From Fragilaria crotonensis (Eukaryota; Bacillariophyta; Fragilariophyceae; Fragilariales; Fragilariaceae), in NCBI GenBank assembly GCA_022925895.1, contig JAKSYS010000356.1, positions 1 through 62,236 on the forward strand: DNA of 62,236 nt. The letters run 5' to 3'. A model generated the notes under the pieces. It was given only the letters and a program-made list of their open reading frames with translations. It made no database searches and was not told the origin of the DNA. Each line of letters begins with the position of its first letter. Within the stretch, counting starts at the first letter, position 1. A program made the translations under genes and the position numbers. Below are positions 1 through 12,311 of this stretch, piece by piece.

Positions 1-149
1 CGATTCCTGCCTCTATTTCTTGCCCATTTAGTGATTTCTACGAGCATTCGATGATCAGACTGCATATTTTTTGTATAATCCAACGATGCAATGAGTATTT
101 AAGTGGACACTTTAACCAACCTATGATCTTGTCTACCTTTCTGATACCT

Positions 150-890
150 CTGGTTGTGAGAGGGTTTATGCCAGCCTTGTTTCCCAGCCCACAAGAGCCG
201 AAATGTCTGGTTTGCAGAGGAAGAGACCTTCACAACACCTTCGTATTCAACCGCGAATGGTACCACCATTTAAAACGGCTGCTTGGGTTGAGGGCAAGTC
301 GACACCAATGATGACGATGGGCTCAATCACGCGGTCACCTTTAAGGTTGTCAACTTTAGATGCCAACCAGTGCCAACGGTGACTGAGTTTCTCGTACTGC
401 TACCGTGAGCCAGAAATGTCGCTGGAACAAACGCGGATTGCTTCTGATTATCAAAGAATGTTCGTCGTTCATTCAGAATCTCCTTGTGGCATGCTTGGAT
501 GGCTAGAGAGCGTTATACAACGAATACGCACCCTTGTTAAGAGCCCTTTGGTAACGGGCTTTTGTATCTACAGTCCTATTTCACCAGTTTCGAAGAAGAG
601 TGGCTACAACATAGGTATCATAGCACAGCGGAGGCCCGGAGGCGCCTCATTGGTACCTCAAAGGCTTGTCTCTTGGTTGCGATGGTTGTGACTGCAGGAT
701 AAGTTTGGTAGGGCGAAAACCTGCATCTGACGCGTCATCAGCGCAGCATCGGGGTTACCAAAAAGCCAACCACATCGGCACCGACGAAGTACTGAGTAGC
801 GATGTTTAGACGCAAGAGCATGTGATTCGAATCGGAAACTTTCCAATGAGGACACTTCGCTCAAGTCTTGTTGGTCCGGGTAGATCCAAA
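150..890 (-). pseudogene. GH31 alpha-glucosidase (glucosidase II alpha) fragment
   Basis: Degenerate remains of a glycoside hydrolase family 31 gene. Around 150-450 the DNA aligns by eye with the C-terminal end of the longer copy at 58878-59165. Around 640-890 the minus strand reads GNPDAALMTRQMQ, matching GNPDAELMTRWMQ in the longer copy near 59760, just after the catalytic region. The stretch that should join these two parts is missing or unrecognisable, and no frame stays open. Positions 1-60 match the sequence just after the SET gene stop at 53590, so the window probably begins immediately downstream of another SET gene, giving the same SET/GH31 tail-to-tail junction seen twice at the right end. 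Confidence 0.75.
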
Positions 891-3290
891 GTGCTGCCTT
901 TCTTGACGAATGACTCTGAAGCTGTTCCTTATTGACTTGTGTCGTTGTGTATTGCTAAGTGCCAACTCTACGACTAGTAAACGTAATGATCCCTTAATCC
1001 GTTACATAAAACTATATATGATTACCAGTTTAGAAACTGGGCTACGGTGACTGTTCACTGTCATTGTTCACTGTCACTGTTCACTGTCGAATCGGTCGAC
1101 TGTGAATGAAACTCTCGCTAGAGTAGAGGTTAGATCCAACCGGCACTCAAAATACTCGACAGGCGTCGTATTACTGGTCGTCGAATTCGGTTTATGTGAT
1201 TATGTGTGAATGAACCGGGGCCGATGAGTAGGATGCGAGGGAGACGGATACATCGGATGCCAATCGTCACTCTCGCCTTCTTTCATTTTCTCTCTTGTTC
1301 CATGCATCGGAAAGGCGTTTCCTGCGATACCTTGTCGTGATAAAATTAATATCGTGAGCAATACGATCATCATGTGGAATAGACGACAATCGTTGGCCGC
1401 TCATTTTTGAACCTGAAAATCTAACTGAAAAGGATACGGCGGATGACTGCACCCGATGACGTCAAGTGGATTGTTGTTGGAACAGTATTCGTCTTGCATG
1501 TATCCCTGTGACCTCCTCAAAAGTGGCGTACGCCAACCATTGATACTTTTCATCCAGAAGTGGCATGTTTATCCACTAAATATGGCATCTGGTGGCATCC
1601 ACAAATATGGTACAAGTACAGTAGACATGGTACAATGATGACATAAGTGATCAGTACCTGACCACCTACCGTACCATTTTACCTAGCACTAACTACCGTG
1701 AATCTCTCTGGTTAAGAGTTAAGAGCCCATGAATTGGGAATTGTGAGTGATTTGACACCTTTTTGCGGGGTGGGTCTTAAACTACATTAACCGAGAGCAA
1801 GATTCTGTGCAAATGCGGAGCATAAAAATAGGCGTTTTACCTGCCTTCTTTCTTGGCGCGCGTTTCTTGTGAGAAACGTGACTGTTGTTGCTTCTCATTT
1901 TGGTTTGTTGAAATCCGTCAACATTGTTGTGATTCACCTATAACTTTGAACAGAAATCATTCATAACGTCGCCTGATTACAATGTAGGTGTTCTTGTAAA
2001 TGAAATGGAGGAAGCCGTTTCTGGCCTCTTTTCCGTCACGTTATCCATTCTAGTTAGAGCGAAGTACTACTGGATTGGCATGCACATGTCTGGAAAACAA
2101 CAACGCTTTCTTGCGGGAGTGGGTCTTATCCTAGCTACGTGGTGTCTTTACCAGAGAGATTTATGGTAGTACTGAAAATGCTGGGAGCACCATGGAATCC
2201 CAAAAGACGGACGCCAAAGCATTTATGATGTATGACTGGCAAAGGTACATGTATGAATAGATCATGCCAATTGGATTCGAGCCAACTCTATATTTTCTTT
2301 TCGATTAAAAATGAACGCAAAGCCAACGGGAGGTTCTACATCGCACATACGACAAAAAAGTTAAATGTGGCATTTGGTGGCTCATTTTGCAAAAGTGCCA
2401 CTTTTTAAGAGGCCTGATCCACAAAAACTTTGTTTCTGTGTTAAAGGAAAGCAATCTAATATGTGCAACGTCGTCCCAACACACAAGTACCATATCAGCA
2501 AGAGATTCAATGAACAGTCAAGGACGAGGAAAGCAGATAGTACCAACTAAGTCAGATTGGCCGAGGATATAGTAGTAAGCAATTAAGTCAGATAAGCCGA
2601 GGATATAGTAGTGAGAAAGTTTAGACCGGACAAGTTGCATCAACTTGCTCCCCTTACTTCCAACATGTTTAACTCACCCGGCAACAAAGTGTAGAGTTCA
2701 TAGTAGCTAATCTATAACACTATGGTCAGATTTGAGTTTGAAGCATTGCTGCTTCTTAGTCTCACCAGAATCTGACTTCCTGACACACCACTGATGATGG
2801 AGGATTGGGCTTCTGACAAGCTCAGCACTGAAGAACTTTGCGAATTATGACTCTAAAAGAAACTGAAATCATGGCCCAAATTGATGATGGGCGGGGCCGC
2901 AGAGGGCACAGTTCTTGAAGAGGAAGTGCCAGCAGGCCCAGATGCAACGGTTTTAACGGCGGGACAGCCGTGATGAATGACCAAGAGGAGATGACACATT
3001 TACCCAAAAATCTGTCCATTCTACAAGTGGGATCATAGCTTACAGTTGCTGGTACAACAATAAGAGAATACTAGCCATTTCTACTATTTCAACCAGCCGA
3101 ATGGAATGCTTACAAAACTAAACCACTTACTTCACCAACTCCATTATTACAACAACACCAGGCACTTGGGATGCATTTCATTACTACTAGTTCTGCAATA
3201 CATCTCCAATTTTCCAATTTTTGTGCGTGTCATCATTTTCACTTCCCACTGAAATTTTCTTGCCCTGTGATGTTATCTTGAATTGTGATC
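891..3290. other. Intergenic, no gene recognised
   Basis: I found no convincing coding frame here. The short open frames lack recognisable domains and are of chance length. The stretch includes a 13-bp tandem repeat at 1051-1088 and ordinary AT-rich spacer. Confidence 0.5.
1051..1088. repeat. 13-bp tandem repeat, three copies
   Basis: Three head-to-tail copies of a unit close to CTGTTCACTGTCA, with one base differing in the second copy. No gene is close. Confidence 0.85.
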
Positions 3291-3295
3291 AGCAA

Positions 3296-3679
3296 TGCCC
3301 TACGCGCGAAGTAATCAGTTTTATTTTGGAGGCTAATTTGTAGCTAGTTTTAAAGGATTAATAGTTGCACCTTATTAAAAGTTATGAGACTAGTTTTTAA
3401 AACAAGAGAGCAGTCCCATCCTTGGTGGGATTGGACTGTTCTCTTTCATTCATCTAGGAGACTCAGTGAGTCTCCAAGAGATGTCAGACAGTTCTCATTC
3501 TACTGTTGTAGGGTTGTACTGTTGTACAGGATCAGTGTTCTATTGTTGCACTGTACTATGGTATTACTAGTCTACCGGTATATCCAAGTACTATACATGG
3601 CCATTGTATTGTAGTACTGGATACTAGTAATATAGTATACTGTATCGCACTACGCTAAGGGCACGTGCGGTGTACTGCA
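3296..3679 (-). repeat. 3' LTR of the Gypsy element
   Basis: 384 bp, TG...CA. Compared with the 8114-8495 copy it has one extra G near its start, one extra C near 3475, and a G for C change near 3513. It contains several GTAC-type palindromes. Because the element runs on the minus strand, this left copy is the 3' LTR. Confidence 0.95.
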
Positions 3680-3850
3680 CTCGCTTCCCTAATTGGGCGT
3701 ACGCGTTCTTTATATGGTGTTAGTCGACGTATGTTGACACGTTCATTGACAATGCCACGTTGAATGCGTACTGTACCATTAGCATAGGTTTCAGTAATCC
3801 GATAAGGTCCCGTACGTGGGGCGGATAATTTGGAGATCAGTCCTGGTTTT

Positions 3851-6800
3851 CTAGTAGGACTTTTTCGCCAACACGGTACTCGTGTTCAATGCGTTTAGCA
3901 TTTTCCTTTTATTATTGGCGTTAATAGTATCTTGCTTACGTTGTCTTATCCTAGCCCAATCCGTCTTTAATTGGATGGGCAACAACATATCGCGTCCAAA
4001 TACTAACTGTCCGGGTGTAGCATCTAATGTAGTATGTACTGTACTACGTATTGCCCACGCAGCTGCACTTAGAACGGTCCCCAAGGGTCATTCGCATCGA
4101 GTTCTTTTTGTTCGAGTTCGAATGTCCGAAGTGCATTACCCAGTACTTGATGTACTCGTTCTACAATACCGTTTGATTGTGGGTTGTAACTGGATGACGG
4201 TTTTTCTTTCATACCATAATTCTCGCACATTTGTTTGAATTGTGCTTTGAATTCGAACCGTTATCATACCCTATATGTATGGTGGATATCTCATCAACCA
4301 CGTATTATTAAACGCTTCCATAACAGTATGTGCGTTCTTATCTGGTATTGCTATGACTTCGAACCATCCTGTTACGGGATCAATCATAGTCAACGCACGA
4401 AGTGTATGCGTAGACGTTGGAGTACGTACAACGTATGGTCCAATCAAGTCTACGTTTACACGAGACCAGGAAGTTCTTCAGCTTCCTTAGGAGGTAAGTG
4501 TCCATACTTCTTCCTTTGTTTCTTAAATAGTTGACACGTACGACCGTCTTACAGAATGTCTCAACGTGACTACGTAATTTTGGCCACGTACATGTTTGTC
4601 GTCGTTGCTTCAGTGCGTGATTCGCCTGGGTGTGCTAGATACTCATGATACCAAGCCACTACGCGTTGTTGAAGTTGAATAGGAATATATATTTTCCTTG
4701 GTACGTAATGACCTCAACTCCTTCAATTGTTTTGGTATTGAAGTTCTGACTTTTGATTTCGTACTTCTTCGTTTAAGCTCATTATCTAACCGTTGGTATT
4801 TAGCGATTAGCATAGGACTTAACGGAAAGTCAGTTTCTTTAACGTCTGTTTTGTCATGAAGATGTAAGCCATCGTCATTTGTAGGCTCTGTTGGTAACTT
4901 CTCATTGAAGTTCGCATCTAATCTTGACAAGGCGTCAGCAATGACGTTCTTTTCTCCTTTTATATGTAGAAAGGTAGGTCCAAACTCTTCTATCAGGAGT
5001 CTCCATCGTATTATACGATCAGTGGACATTTTCTGATATAGGAGATTCTTATGATCGGTATGTACTATCAGTTTTGACCTAATAGTATATTTTTGAATTC
5101 CTTAAGTGTTTCTACTATGGATAACAGCTCTTGTTCACCAGTCGTGTAACGTTTTGAGCGCTGTTAAGTTTCCTACTGTAGAAAGCTAACGGACGGTCAT
5201 TTTGCATTATGACTGCTCCCAGTTGATAATCACTGGAGTCCGTATAAATGTGAAAGTCTTTTGAGAAGTCAGGATAAGCCAGTAATGTCTCTCGACTTAT
5301 TATGGCCTTAATGTCTTCAAATGCTTTCTGTTCTTTATCGTGCCAAATAAATTTAGCTTTGGCAGAACACAGCGCCGTAAGCGGTGCTAGTATGTGACTT
5401 CTACGTCGCCACATGTCACGGTAGTAATTGATCATACCTAAGAAACGTCTTAACTGCCGTTTGGTAGTTGGTGGTGTCAGCCGCATAATCGCTTCCACTT
5501 TCTTAGGTTGAGGTTGGATACCGCGACGAGTAATCCAATATCCTAAGTAATCAAGCTCGGTCACAGCGAACGAGGATTTACGTAGGTTAACGGCAAAGCC
5601 AACATCAGTTAGGCGTTGCAACACGAGTTCAACATGCTGAAGATGGTCCTCGTAGGAACCTGCTGTTGTAATCAGTATGTCATCTAAGCACGCACATTAG
5701 GCAAATCGCCCATAATGTCATTAATTATGGCCTGAAAGATGTCAGGACTGCCATTCAAACCCATAGGTAGGCGACAGTAGCGATATTTGCCCCAGGGTAC
5801 AATCATTGTACATAGATAGCTGGATTCTTTATCCAGGACAATATGGTAGTAGCCCATACTTAAGTCCAGAGCCGTTGCCCAATTAAACCCTTCAAGTTTC
5901 TGAAGAAGGTCTGCAATCTTGGGTAACGGGTATGGTTTACGTATTACCTATTAAGTACACGAAAGTCCGTTAGGACTCGAACGTCACCAGTCTTTTAGGC
6001 TGTATGAACGTTGGTGCCGCCCACTCGAGTCATTGCACTTCGTTAATACTCCTATGTCACATAAACGTTGAATTTCTTTCTTCGTTGTTTCCTCGTAGCA
6101 TTTTGGTACAGGGAACGGACGAGCGTGATACGGCTTCTCATCCTTACTTAAGGGCCGTAGTTCGAGATGTACAGGCGGTACATTGAGTACGCCCAGTCCT
6201 CCACTAAACAACTTCGGATACTTTCGTAGCGAACGTACGAGTTGTTTTGTTGATCGTTACTTAGGTGCGTATCCATGTGTGCGTAGTCATCCAGATCTAA
6301 CGCACTATAGTCTGCATCCAGTATACGTTTCTGCCTCGCTTCTGCTTCCTTGAGTACCGTAGGTTCGATACTGTGGTAGTAGATAGCTGTAGCATTCTGT
6401 AGATCGGATATTACGTGTTTTCTTTCATGGGAATTTCTACACCTTCCCATACTATCCGTTGTGTATTGAAATTAATTTCGATACCCAATTCTGATAGTAA
6501 ATCTGCACCGATGATCATGTCATACTGTGCATTCTTGCAGAACGTATGTGTCCTCGTGACACACCCATTGTACTATCTTTGACGTACTAAACTCGGGTAA
6601 TTTGAATTTAATTTCCCGTTGCAGTTTCGTTACGAATTGACCACCCATAGTGTGCCATCGTGTATGTGATGTTTTGAATACCGGTCCAGTTAAGCCCCGT
6701 ATCGCATCCTTATATAATTGTCGCAGATGCTCCAGTGTCTAGCAAAATGCGAACAATGCCGGGTTTGCCTGTTCCCATCACTTCGCCCACGACTTCGGTG

Positions 6801-7216
6801 GTTTTGTGTTTTTGTTTTTGTCTCTTACTGCCATGGCCATCTTTGGATGGCAATATCTCACTAGAAAATGAACCAAAGTAGATGGAACTTTCGTCACTAT
6901 CTTCTTTAGTCTCTACTGTGCTAATGGTTGTCTTGGGACTGAACATTTCCACGATTTCTGCATCCGAATTCTCGGGTGTAAAGTCGCGGACCTTACGCTT
7001 GCCAGACTTCGGGTTGCGTGGAAGACGCTCAAGGATAGCGTTAAGCTGCTCCTGCGTCATCAAGACATTTCGGTCGGTAAAACCGACATTTTTCTTACCA
7101 GGTTTCTGTTTCCCCTTGTTCTCAGGGTTAAACCAACAGTCTTTCGTAGTATGATTCGTACGACCGCAATGCGCACACTTCTTATACTTAGACGACTGTG
7201 TTTTGGCCGTTGCCAT
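3851..7216 (-). pseudogene. Gypsy pol (PR-RT-RH-INT), frameshifted
   Basis: Protease motif LLDTGASATII lies near 6712-6745. Reverse transcriptase follows at about 6210-5560, including the segment VPPVHLELRPLSKDEKPYHA, a GLNGSPDIFQ stretch, and a catalytic box reading CLDDIL near 5690, where a frame change precedes the DD. RNase H carries YTDSSDYQLGAVIMQ near 5210. Integrase shows HEYLAHPGESRTEAT and a downstream Cys region of the HHCC zinc domain near 4640-4540, and the end motif HTTLDATPGQLVFGRDML near 3990-4030. Stops and frame shifts interrupt every domain, so the copy is inactive as written. Confidence 0.9.
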
Positions 7217-8079
7217 TTTGTCAGCGGACTTACCGTTCCAATTGCCCTTTTTCGTGCCCTCAGGGTTATCGGTTTGTCCACCTTACGACGTTTGGCCTCA
7301 AGTGCCTGTCTGAGTTCAAGTTTCTCAAAATAATCAACAGTGCCTTGAAAATCGAACTTATAAAGCTCGATGTTCGCACCAAGAATGACCGCTTGCCATT
7401 CTTCAGGCTTCGCCTGGTTGAGAATTTGAATCAAGTCGTCATCAGACAATTTAGACGGTTCAGCCTTACCTTCTTCCCGTGGAAAATACGGTAAGTAATT
7501 ATTTAGCTCGCGCGTAGCAAAGTTACGAACCGTATGACTTCCAAGACGTAGGTAATGCTGCATGTACACCACCTGCTTCTGGTACGCATGCAAGATTGGG
7601 AAGTAAGACTTACCAACTTCCGTCATTACCAGCTGGAAAATCTCGTTTGAGTCTTCCTCTGTCGTGCGGGACCCGCTACGTTCTCCGTATCGAGTCTACG
7701 CCACGTTTGCTGGAATTTGTCTCTTGCACTGCCCTTAAGTAGTGCAAGAGCCATAGACGCTTTTTGTTCGCCAGACTCGAGCGGATAGTCACGAATGACC
7801 TCCTCGAGCTCTATGCGCCACTTCACCCACGCTTCTGAGGTGTCGTAGTCTCCAAACAAACGAATTCTCTTTTCGATATTTTTGGAGTTCGCATTTCCGG
7901 CTTCAATCGGGACGTCGATTTTTATAGTTGCCCTCATCGTCAGATTTCTCTGTCGATTTCTTGGGCCTATCAAAATAAATCGACGGCGGATTCAACGCGA
8001 GGTTCGACTGACGGAATGCGACATGTTCCGCAGACGAATTTTCAGACGCTTTGCGCTTACCTTTATTTTTGTTCGTCAT
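7060..8079 (-). pseudogene. Gypsy gag, frameshifted
   Basis: The Gag reading begins at the ATG at 8079 (MTNKNKGKRKASENSSAE...), about 35 nt inside the 5' LTR. It changes frame near 7930, again near 7640 and again near 7230. The middle part (WVKWRIELEEVIRDYPL, LLKGSARDKFQQTW) reads like a retrotransposon capsid region. A CX2CX4HX4C zinc knuckle, CAHCGRTNHTTKDC, appears around 7150-7190 in the frame that leads into protease. No intact Gag could come from this copy. Confidence 0.85.
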
Positions 8080-8113
8080 GGTGATGTACTGACTACTGGG
8101 AGTGAATTCACTG

Positions 8114-8495
8114 TGCCCTACGCGCAAGTAATCAGTTTTATTTTGGAGGCTAATTTGTAGCTAGTTTTAAAGGATTAATAGTTGCACCTTATTAAAAGTT
8201 ATGAGACTAGTTTTTAAAACAAGAGAGCAGTCCCATCCTTGGTGGGATTGGACTGTTCTCTTTCATTCATCTAGGAGACTCAGTGAGTCTCAAGAGATGT
8301 CAGACAGTTCTCATTCTACTGTTGTACGGTTGTACTGTTGTACAGGATCAGTGTTCTATTGTTGCACTGTACTATGGTATTACTAGTCTACCGGTATATC
8401 CAAGTACTATACATGGCCATTGTATTGTAGTACTGGATACTAGTAATATAGTATACTGTATCGCACTACGCTAAGGGCACGTGCGGTGTACTGCA
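8114..8495 (-). repeat. 5' LTR of the Gypsy element
   Basis: 382 bp, nearly identical to 3296-3679. It lies just upstream of the gag start at 8079 on the minus strand, so it should carry the element's promoter. The base pattern AGCAA follows it directly and matches the five bases before the left LTR. Confidence 0.95.
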
Positions 8496-8500
8496 AGCAA

Positions 8501-10041
8501 GACACCAAAATTAGCATCATTCATGACATTGTTGTCAATTTTTTCATGATTTTGTACTCCAATCTGTTCAATTCTGCCTTTTGTTATTCAGTATGTTGTA
8601 TGTTGAATCTTCTGACTCCATTGACACTGGTCATGATTTAGCACCACACATGTGGTATTATGTCTCATTAATGATGTGCAATGTGTCATTTGTGACGGAG
8701 CACAGTTTAATATCACTTAAGCATTCTTTGTCCATCCTGGCACCCGGCACTGGTGCTCCAATTCTTGCAGTGCAATCCTAGATGCTGAAGTTTGCAACCA
8801 TTTTGAGATGGACGTCAGCAGGTGTCAGGTATCAGGATGAACAATGAAGAATACTTAATGCAGGACTTGCAGCACTGCCATTGCATCCACCTGAATTCTG
8901 GCAAATTGCAAAGAATAAACCATCAGCTATATGATTGTGAATGCAGTGCCACTACTTGGGCAGATCCATCATTGTCACCGAATCGCACGTCGGCTAGGAC
9001 GTCGCGCAACAACATCACGTAATTTGTTCGTTCGCCCATGTTGGGGGAGCGAGGGGGTCCGGTGGCAATGGAATCCAGTAGCAGCCTTAATGAATCTTAA
9101 CCTCAAGCAAGTGGAATCGCAGTGTTTCATTGAAATCAAAACCTTCAATTCCAATGCTTAGGGTTGCTTTCCAAACTCACCCCACAAAATCAATGATGTG
9201 CTGAAAATTTGTGATTGCAAATACCGGTAGATACTTCTCCAGGGCAAGCAAGGTCACCTAGTAGTTCGGACAAGATCCTTGACGGTGATTTGGTTCTTTG
9301 TCGTTTCACCATAGCATTTTTCTGAAAATCATACATTCGAGGATGACGTAAGGCTTAGATTAAGTCTCTCGAGGCACTCTACCACACTGAGTGCAAGTAC
9401 TCTCCTCACACGTGAGGACATCAACTGTAACAATTCTGTCCCAGGGTTTGAAAGTTTGAAACGCATTTGATAGAACTTCGGCTACGAGGTTGTACACAGC
9501 CTGAAAGCATATTTGGAGTTTGGATTTCAACTCTTGGCATTTTTCAGGTTCTATTGTCTATTGCACAGCGCACTGCAAGTACACCATCGGTTCGGAGGGC
9601 GGACGCAAGGACTCAATAACTTCGATGGTGAAAGTTACAACTCTACATAAAAATTCCAGCACTGTGTGTGAGTGCGTACCGTGAACCGTGAACCGTTACC
9701 CAGGAGCCAGGAGCCGGAGCTGGGTCATAGCCACATAGCCGCCCCCTCCAATCCTCCACTAAATTTGGTTTTTTTTAACAGATTCTACTCTGTTTTCAGC
9801 TTGATGTGTAATTTGATACAAATCCTGAATCCTGTGTCCGGACTGTGCTGTCGAATCTGAATTTGCATCACGACATTTACTCGAGAAGTCCAATTGAACT
9901 CGTTGTTATTGCGCACTTCTCTCTACGGTGCATCTGTATCTTCAGCAATCGTCGCCACATCTCACAGAGTGTTTATCGTTGTCATCGTCGTGGCACACAT
10001 TCGCATTCTCACATTCACAAAACAACAGCTAATCCAACATC
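8501..10041. other. Intergenic; upstream region of argininosuccinate lyase
   Basis: No coding sequence recognised. The last 100 bases before 10042 are the 5' region of argininosuccinate lyase and are rich in CA/TC, but I see no definite promoter element. Confidence 0.5.
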
Positions 10042-11555
10042 ATGGCGAGCGGTACGTTGCCACTTTGCACTACTTTGTCCTCCATGACGACCACGACTCT
10101 ATTGTAGTATTGTCGCACTGCGTATGTCATCTCTAACTGTCAACTGTTGTCGGACACAACTTGTCCTTTGCAGGAGCACGAGGTGGCCTCTTTGGGGCTG
10201 GAGGACGATTCAAGGGAGGCACTGATCCCATCATGGAAAAGTTTAACGAAAGTATCTCCTTCGACAAGCGCATGTGGAAGGAAGATTTGAATGGATCGGT
10301 GGCTTACGCCAAGGCAATCGCCAAGGCTGGCATCATCACCGACGAAGAGAGCAATCTCCTCGTCGAGGGCCTCGAGAAGGTTCGCGAAGAGTGGGCAAAC
10401 GGAGCATTCGAGATCAAGGCGGGAGATGAAGACATTCACACCGCTAACGAGCGTCGTTTGACGGAAATTATTGGGCCCACTGGTGGCAAGCTTCACACTG
10501 GTCGCAGCCGAAATGACCAAGTTGCGACCGATACTCGCCTCTGGACCGTCGCTGCCGAACGCGACATTCTTAATGACATGGCAACTATTATTTCAGCAGG
10601 CGCTGAATACGCCAAGGAACACATTGACGTACTCATGGCCGGATACACTCACTTGCAACCCGCTCAGCCTATTCGTTTCTCACATTGGATCTGCAGTCAC
10701 TTGGTCGCTCTCATGCGTGACGCCCAGCGCCTCAAGGAAATGATCCCCCGCGCCAACATGTGTCCGCTGGGATCCGGTGCCCTGGCTGGCAACGCCTTTG
10801 GCGTCGACCGAGAGTTCCTCGCCGCCGAACTCGGCTTTGACGGTGTCACTCCCAACTCCCTCGACGCTGTCTGCGATCGCGATTTCGTTGTAGAATTCCT
10901 CATGTGGAGCACTCTCATGCTGACACACTTGAGTCAATTCGCAGAAGACGTCATCATCACCAACCTCCTCAAGGGAGTAGACATTGATGATGCCTACGCA
11001 ACTGGTTCCTCCCTGATGCCGCAAAAGAAGAACCCCGACGCACTCGAGCTCCTCCGCGGCAAGGCCGGAATCGCCCTCGGCCGTGCCGTTGGTTTTACAG
11101 CCACCCTCAAGGGCCTCCCTCGTGCCTACAATAAGGACTTGCAAGAAGACAAGGTCCCACTGTTCCAGGCCGTTGACACGGTCAAGGACTGTCTTGCCAT
11201 TGCGACGGGAGTTATTGTTACCATGAAACCAAATCCTGATATGCTGAAAAAGGCACTCTGTCCGGAAATGTTGGCCACCGATTTGGCCGACTACTTGGTC
11301 CGTCGGGGTGTGCCATTCCGCGAAACACATCATATTAGTGGTGCGTGCGTGCGATTGGCAGAAGAGCAGAAGGTCAGCATCGATACGTTGACGTTGGAAC
11401 AGTTGCAAGCTATTGATTCGCGTTTCGAAGAGGATGTTATGCAGGTTTGGGATTATGAAGTAAGTGTGGAGCGTAAGAGTTCGACCGGTGGAACTTCCAA
11501 GGCGAGTGTCATGAAGCAGATTGATGACCTCATGGCATTTGCTGCCGCTCTGTGA
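10042..11555 (+). CDS. ASL: Argininosuccinate lyase
   Basis: Splits argininosuccinate into arginine and fumarate, the last step of arginine synthesis and part of the diatom urea cycle. The gene has a 10-nt first exon (10042-10051, M-A-S plus one base), a 122-nt GT-AG intron (10052-10173) and one long exon, giving 463 residues, the usual family length. Visible family motifs are TGRSRNDQ, the GYTHLQPAQPIRFSHW stretch with a conserved His, and the fumarate-lyase signature GSSLMPQKKNP near 11004-11036. The N-terminus is short and Gly-rich (MASGARGGLFGAGGRF) and does not look like a transit peptide, so a cytosolic location is inferred. It is convergent with the lumen-protein gene at 11742. The frame is intact. 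Confidence 0.96.
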
Positions 11556-11741
11556 GTTCACACAACTATATAGAGAGTATACAAAGCTTTAATAGATTAG
11601 GTTGCATTATCATTATTTATATTTCTAAGGATGACCAAGTTCCATCCTAGCCTCGACTGCAGGCGTCGTTCAGTCGCTCAAATTCTTAACTATCTGTTTA
11701 GGCATTCTGACAATTCTCCTGCCAATAGCATAGCATCTATA

Positions 11742-12311
11742 TTAACAACCACGTCCCAACATTTCGCACATGTCTTCTCGCTTCTGTTTCTTATCACGCT
11801 TGGCCATTTCTTCTTGCTTTTCAAGAGCAATTTTGGTATTCTCCACGAATGATCGTGATCTCAAATCAGTCCCCGCTTCGGGATTGATATCCGATCGAAT
11901 GTCTGCTGTATATGCCGAGGATGGAATGCCTGCAGATGATGCGGCTGATGTTGAACCACCACCACCACCACCACCACCACCACCACGAGACTTTCGTTGT
12001 AGTTCCAGTTTGCGAGCCACCCGGGCAGCCATTTCGTCTTCGGTCAGGACACCACCTTCGTCTGACGCCAAGACCATTTGTGGAACGGTCGCAGTGGTCA
12101 TCAACATGACACCACTTGTCGCCATGAAACGACCCAAGGCAGTCACCATGGCATCACGACGAGATAGTTGATGTTCAGATTGTTGATGCACTTGCTGTTG
12201 TGGAGGAGTCTTGGACATGATGACTCCAGGTATTTGGAAGGCAACACAACACTGAGCGATGCAGACCAACGAAAGGAACATAACGAGTGGGGAGGCAGCG
12301 GTATACTTCAT
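11742..12311 (-). CDS. Predicted thylakoid-lumen protein of unknown function
   Basis: 189 residues. I chose the Met at 12311 because it starts a clean signal peptide (hydrophobic core VMFLSLVCIAQCCVA) with Phe just after the probable cut site (CVA-FQIP), the diatom plastid-entry pattern. Next come RRDAMVTALG, a second hydrophobic stretch and VLASDEGG, which resemble a twin-Arg lumen signal with an A-x-A type cut. The mature part would be about 100 residues: a conserved-looking LTEDEMAARVARKLELQRK, a ten-Gly tract, then a charged C-terminus ending CEMLGRGC with two Cys. I do not recognise a named family. The lumen location is inferred from the presequence only. Confidence 0.75.
   Translation of the reverse strand: MKYTAASPLVMFLSLVCIAQCCVAFQIPGVIMSKTPPQQQVHQQSEHQLSRRDAMVTALGRFMATSGVMLMTTATVPQMVLASDEGGVLTEDEMAARVARKLELQRKSRGGGGGGGGGGSTSAASSAGIPSSAYTADIRSDINPEAGTDLRSRSFVENTKIALEKQEEMAKRDKKQKREDMCEMLGRGC
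11956..11986. repeat. (CCA)n microsatellite inside the lumen-protein gene
   Basis: About ten CCA units in frame on the minus strand encode the poly-Gly tract between the two conserved parts of the predicted lumen protein. Length variation here would change the linker without shifting the frame. Confidence 0.9.

Larger units (their letters stand above)
3296..8495 (-). mobile_element. Ty3/Gypsy LTR retrotransposon, complete but frameshifted
   Basis: A 5.2-kb element bounded by LTRs of 384 and 382 bp that begin TG and end CA, flanked by identical 5-bp target duplications AGCAA (3291-3295 and 8496-8500). Coding is on the minus strand in the order gag, protease, reverse transcriptase, RNase H, integrase, which defines Ty3/Gypsy. 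A purine-rich AGGGAAGCGAG (minus strand, 3680-3690) sits against the 3' LTR as a polypurine tract. I could not recognise a tRNA primer site next to the 5' LTR. The LTRs differ at only about three places, implying a young insertion, yet gag and pol are broken by many frame changes. Confidence 0.95.

Noticed and set aside
10680-11561. 293-residue minus-strand frame opposite argininosuccinate lyase
   Set aside because: A shadow of the strongly biased codons of the real gene; the plus-strand protein is unmistakable.
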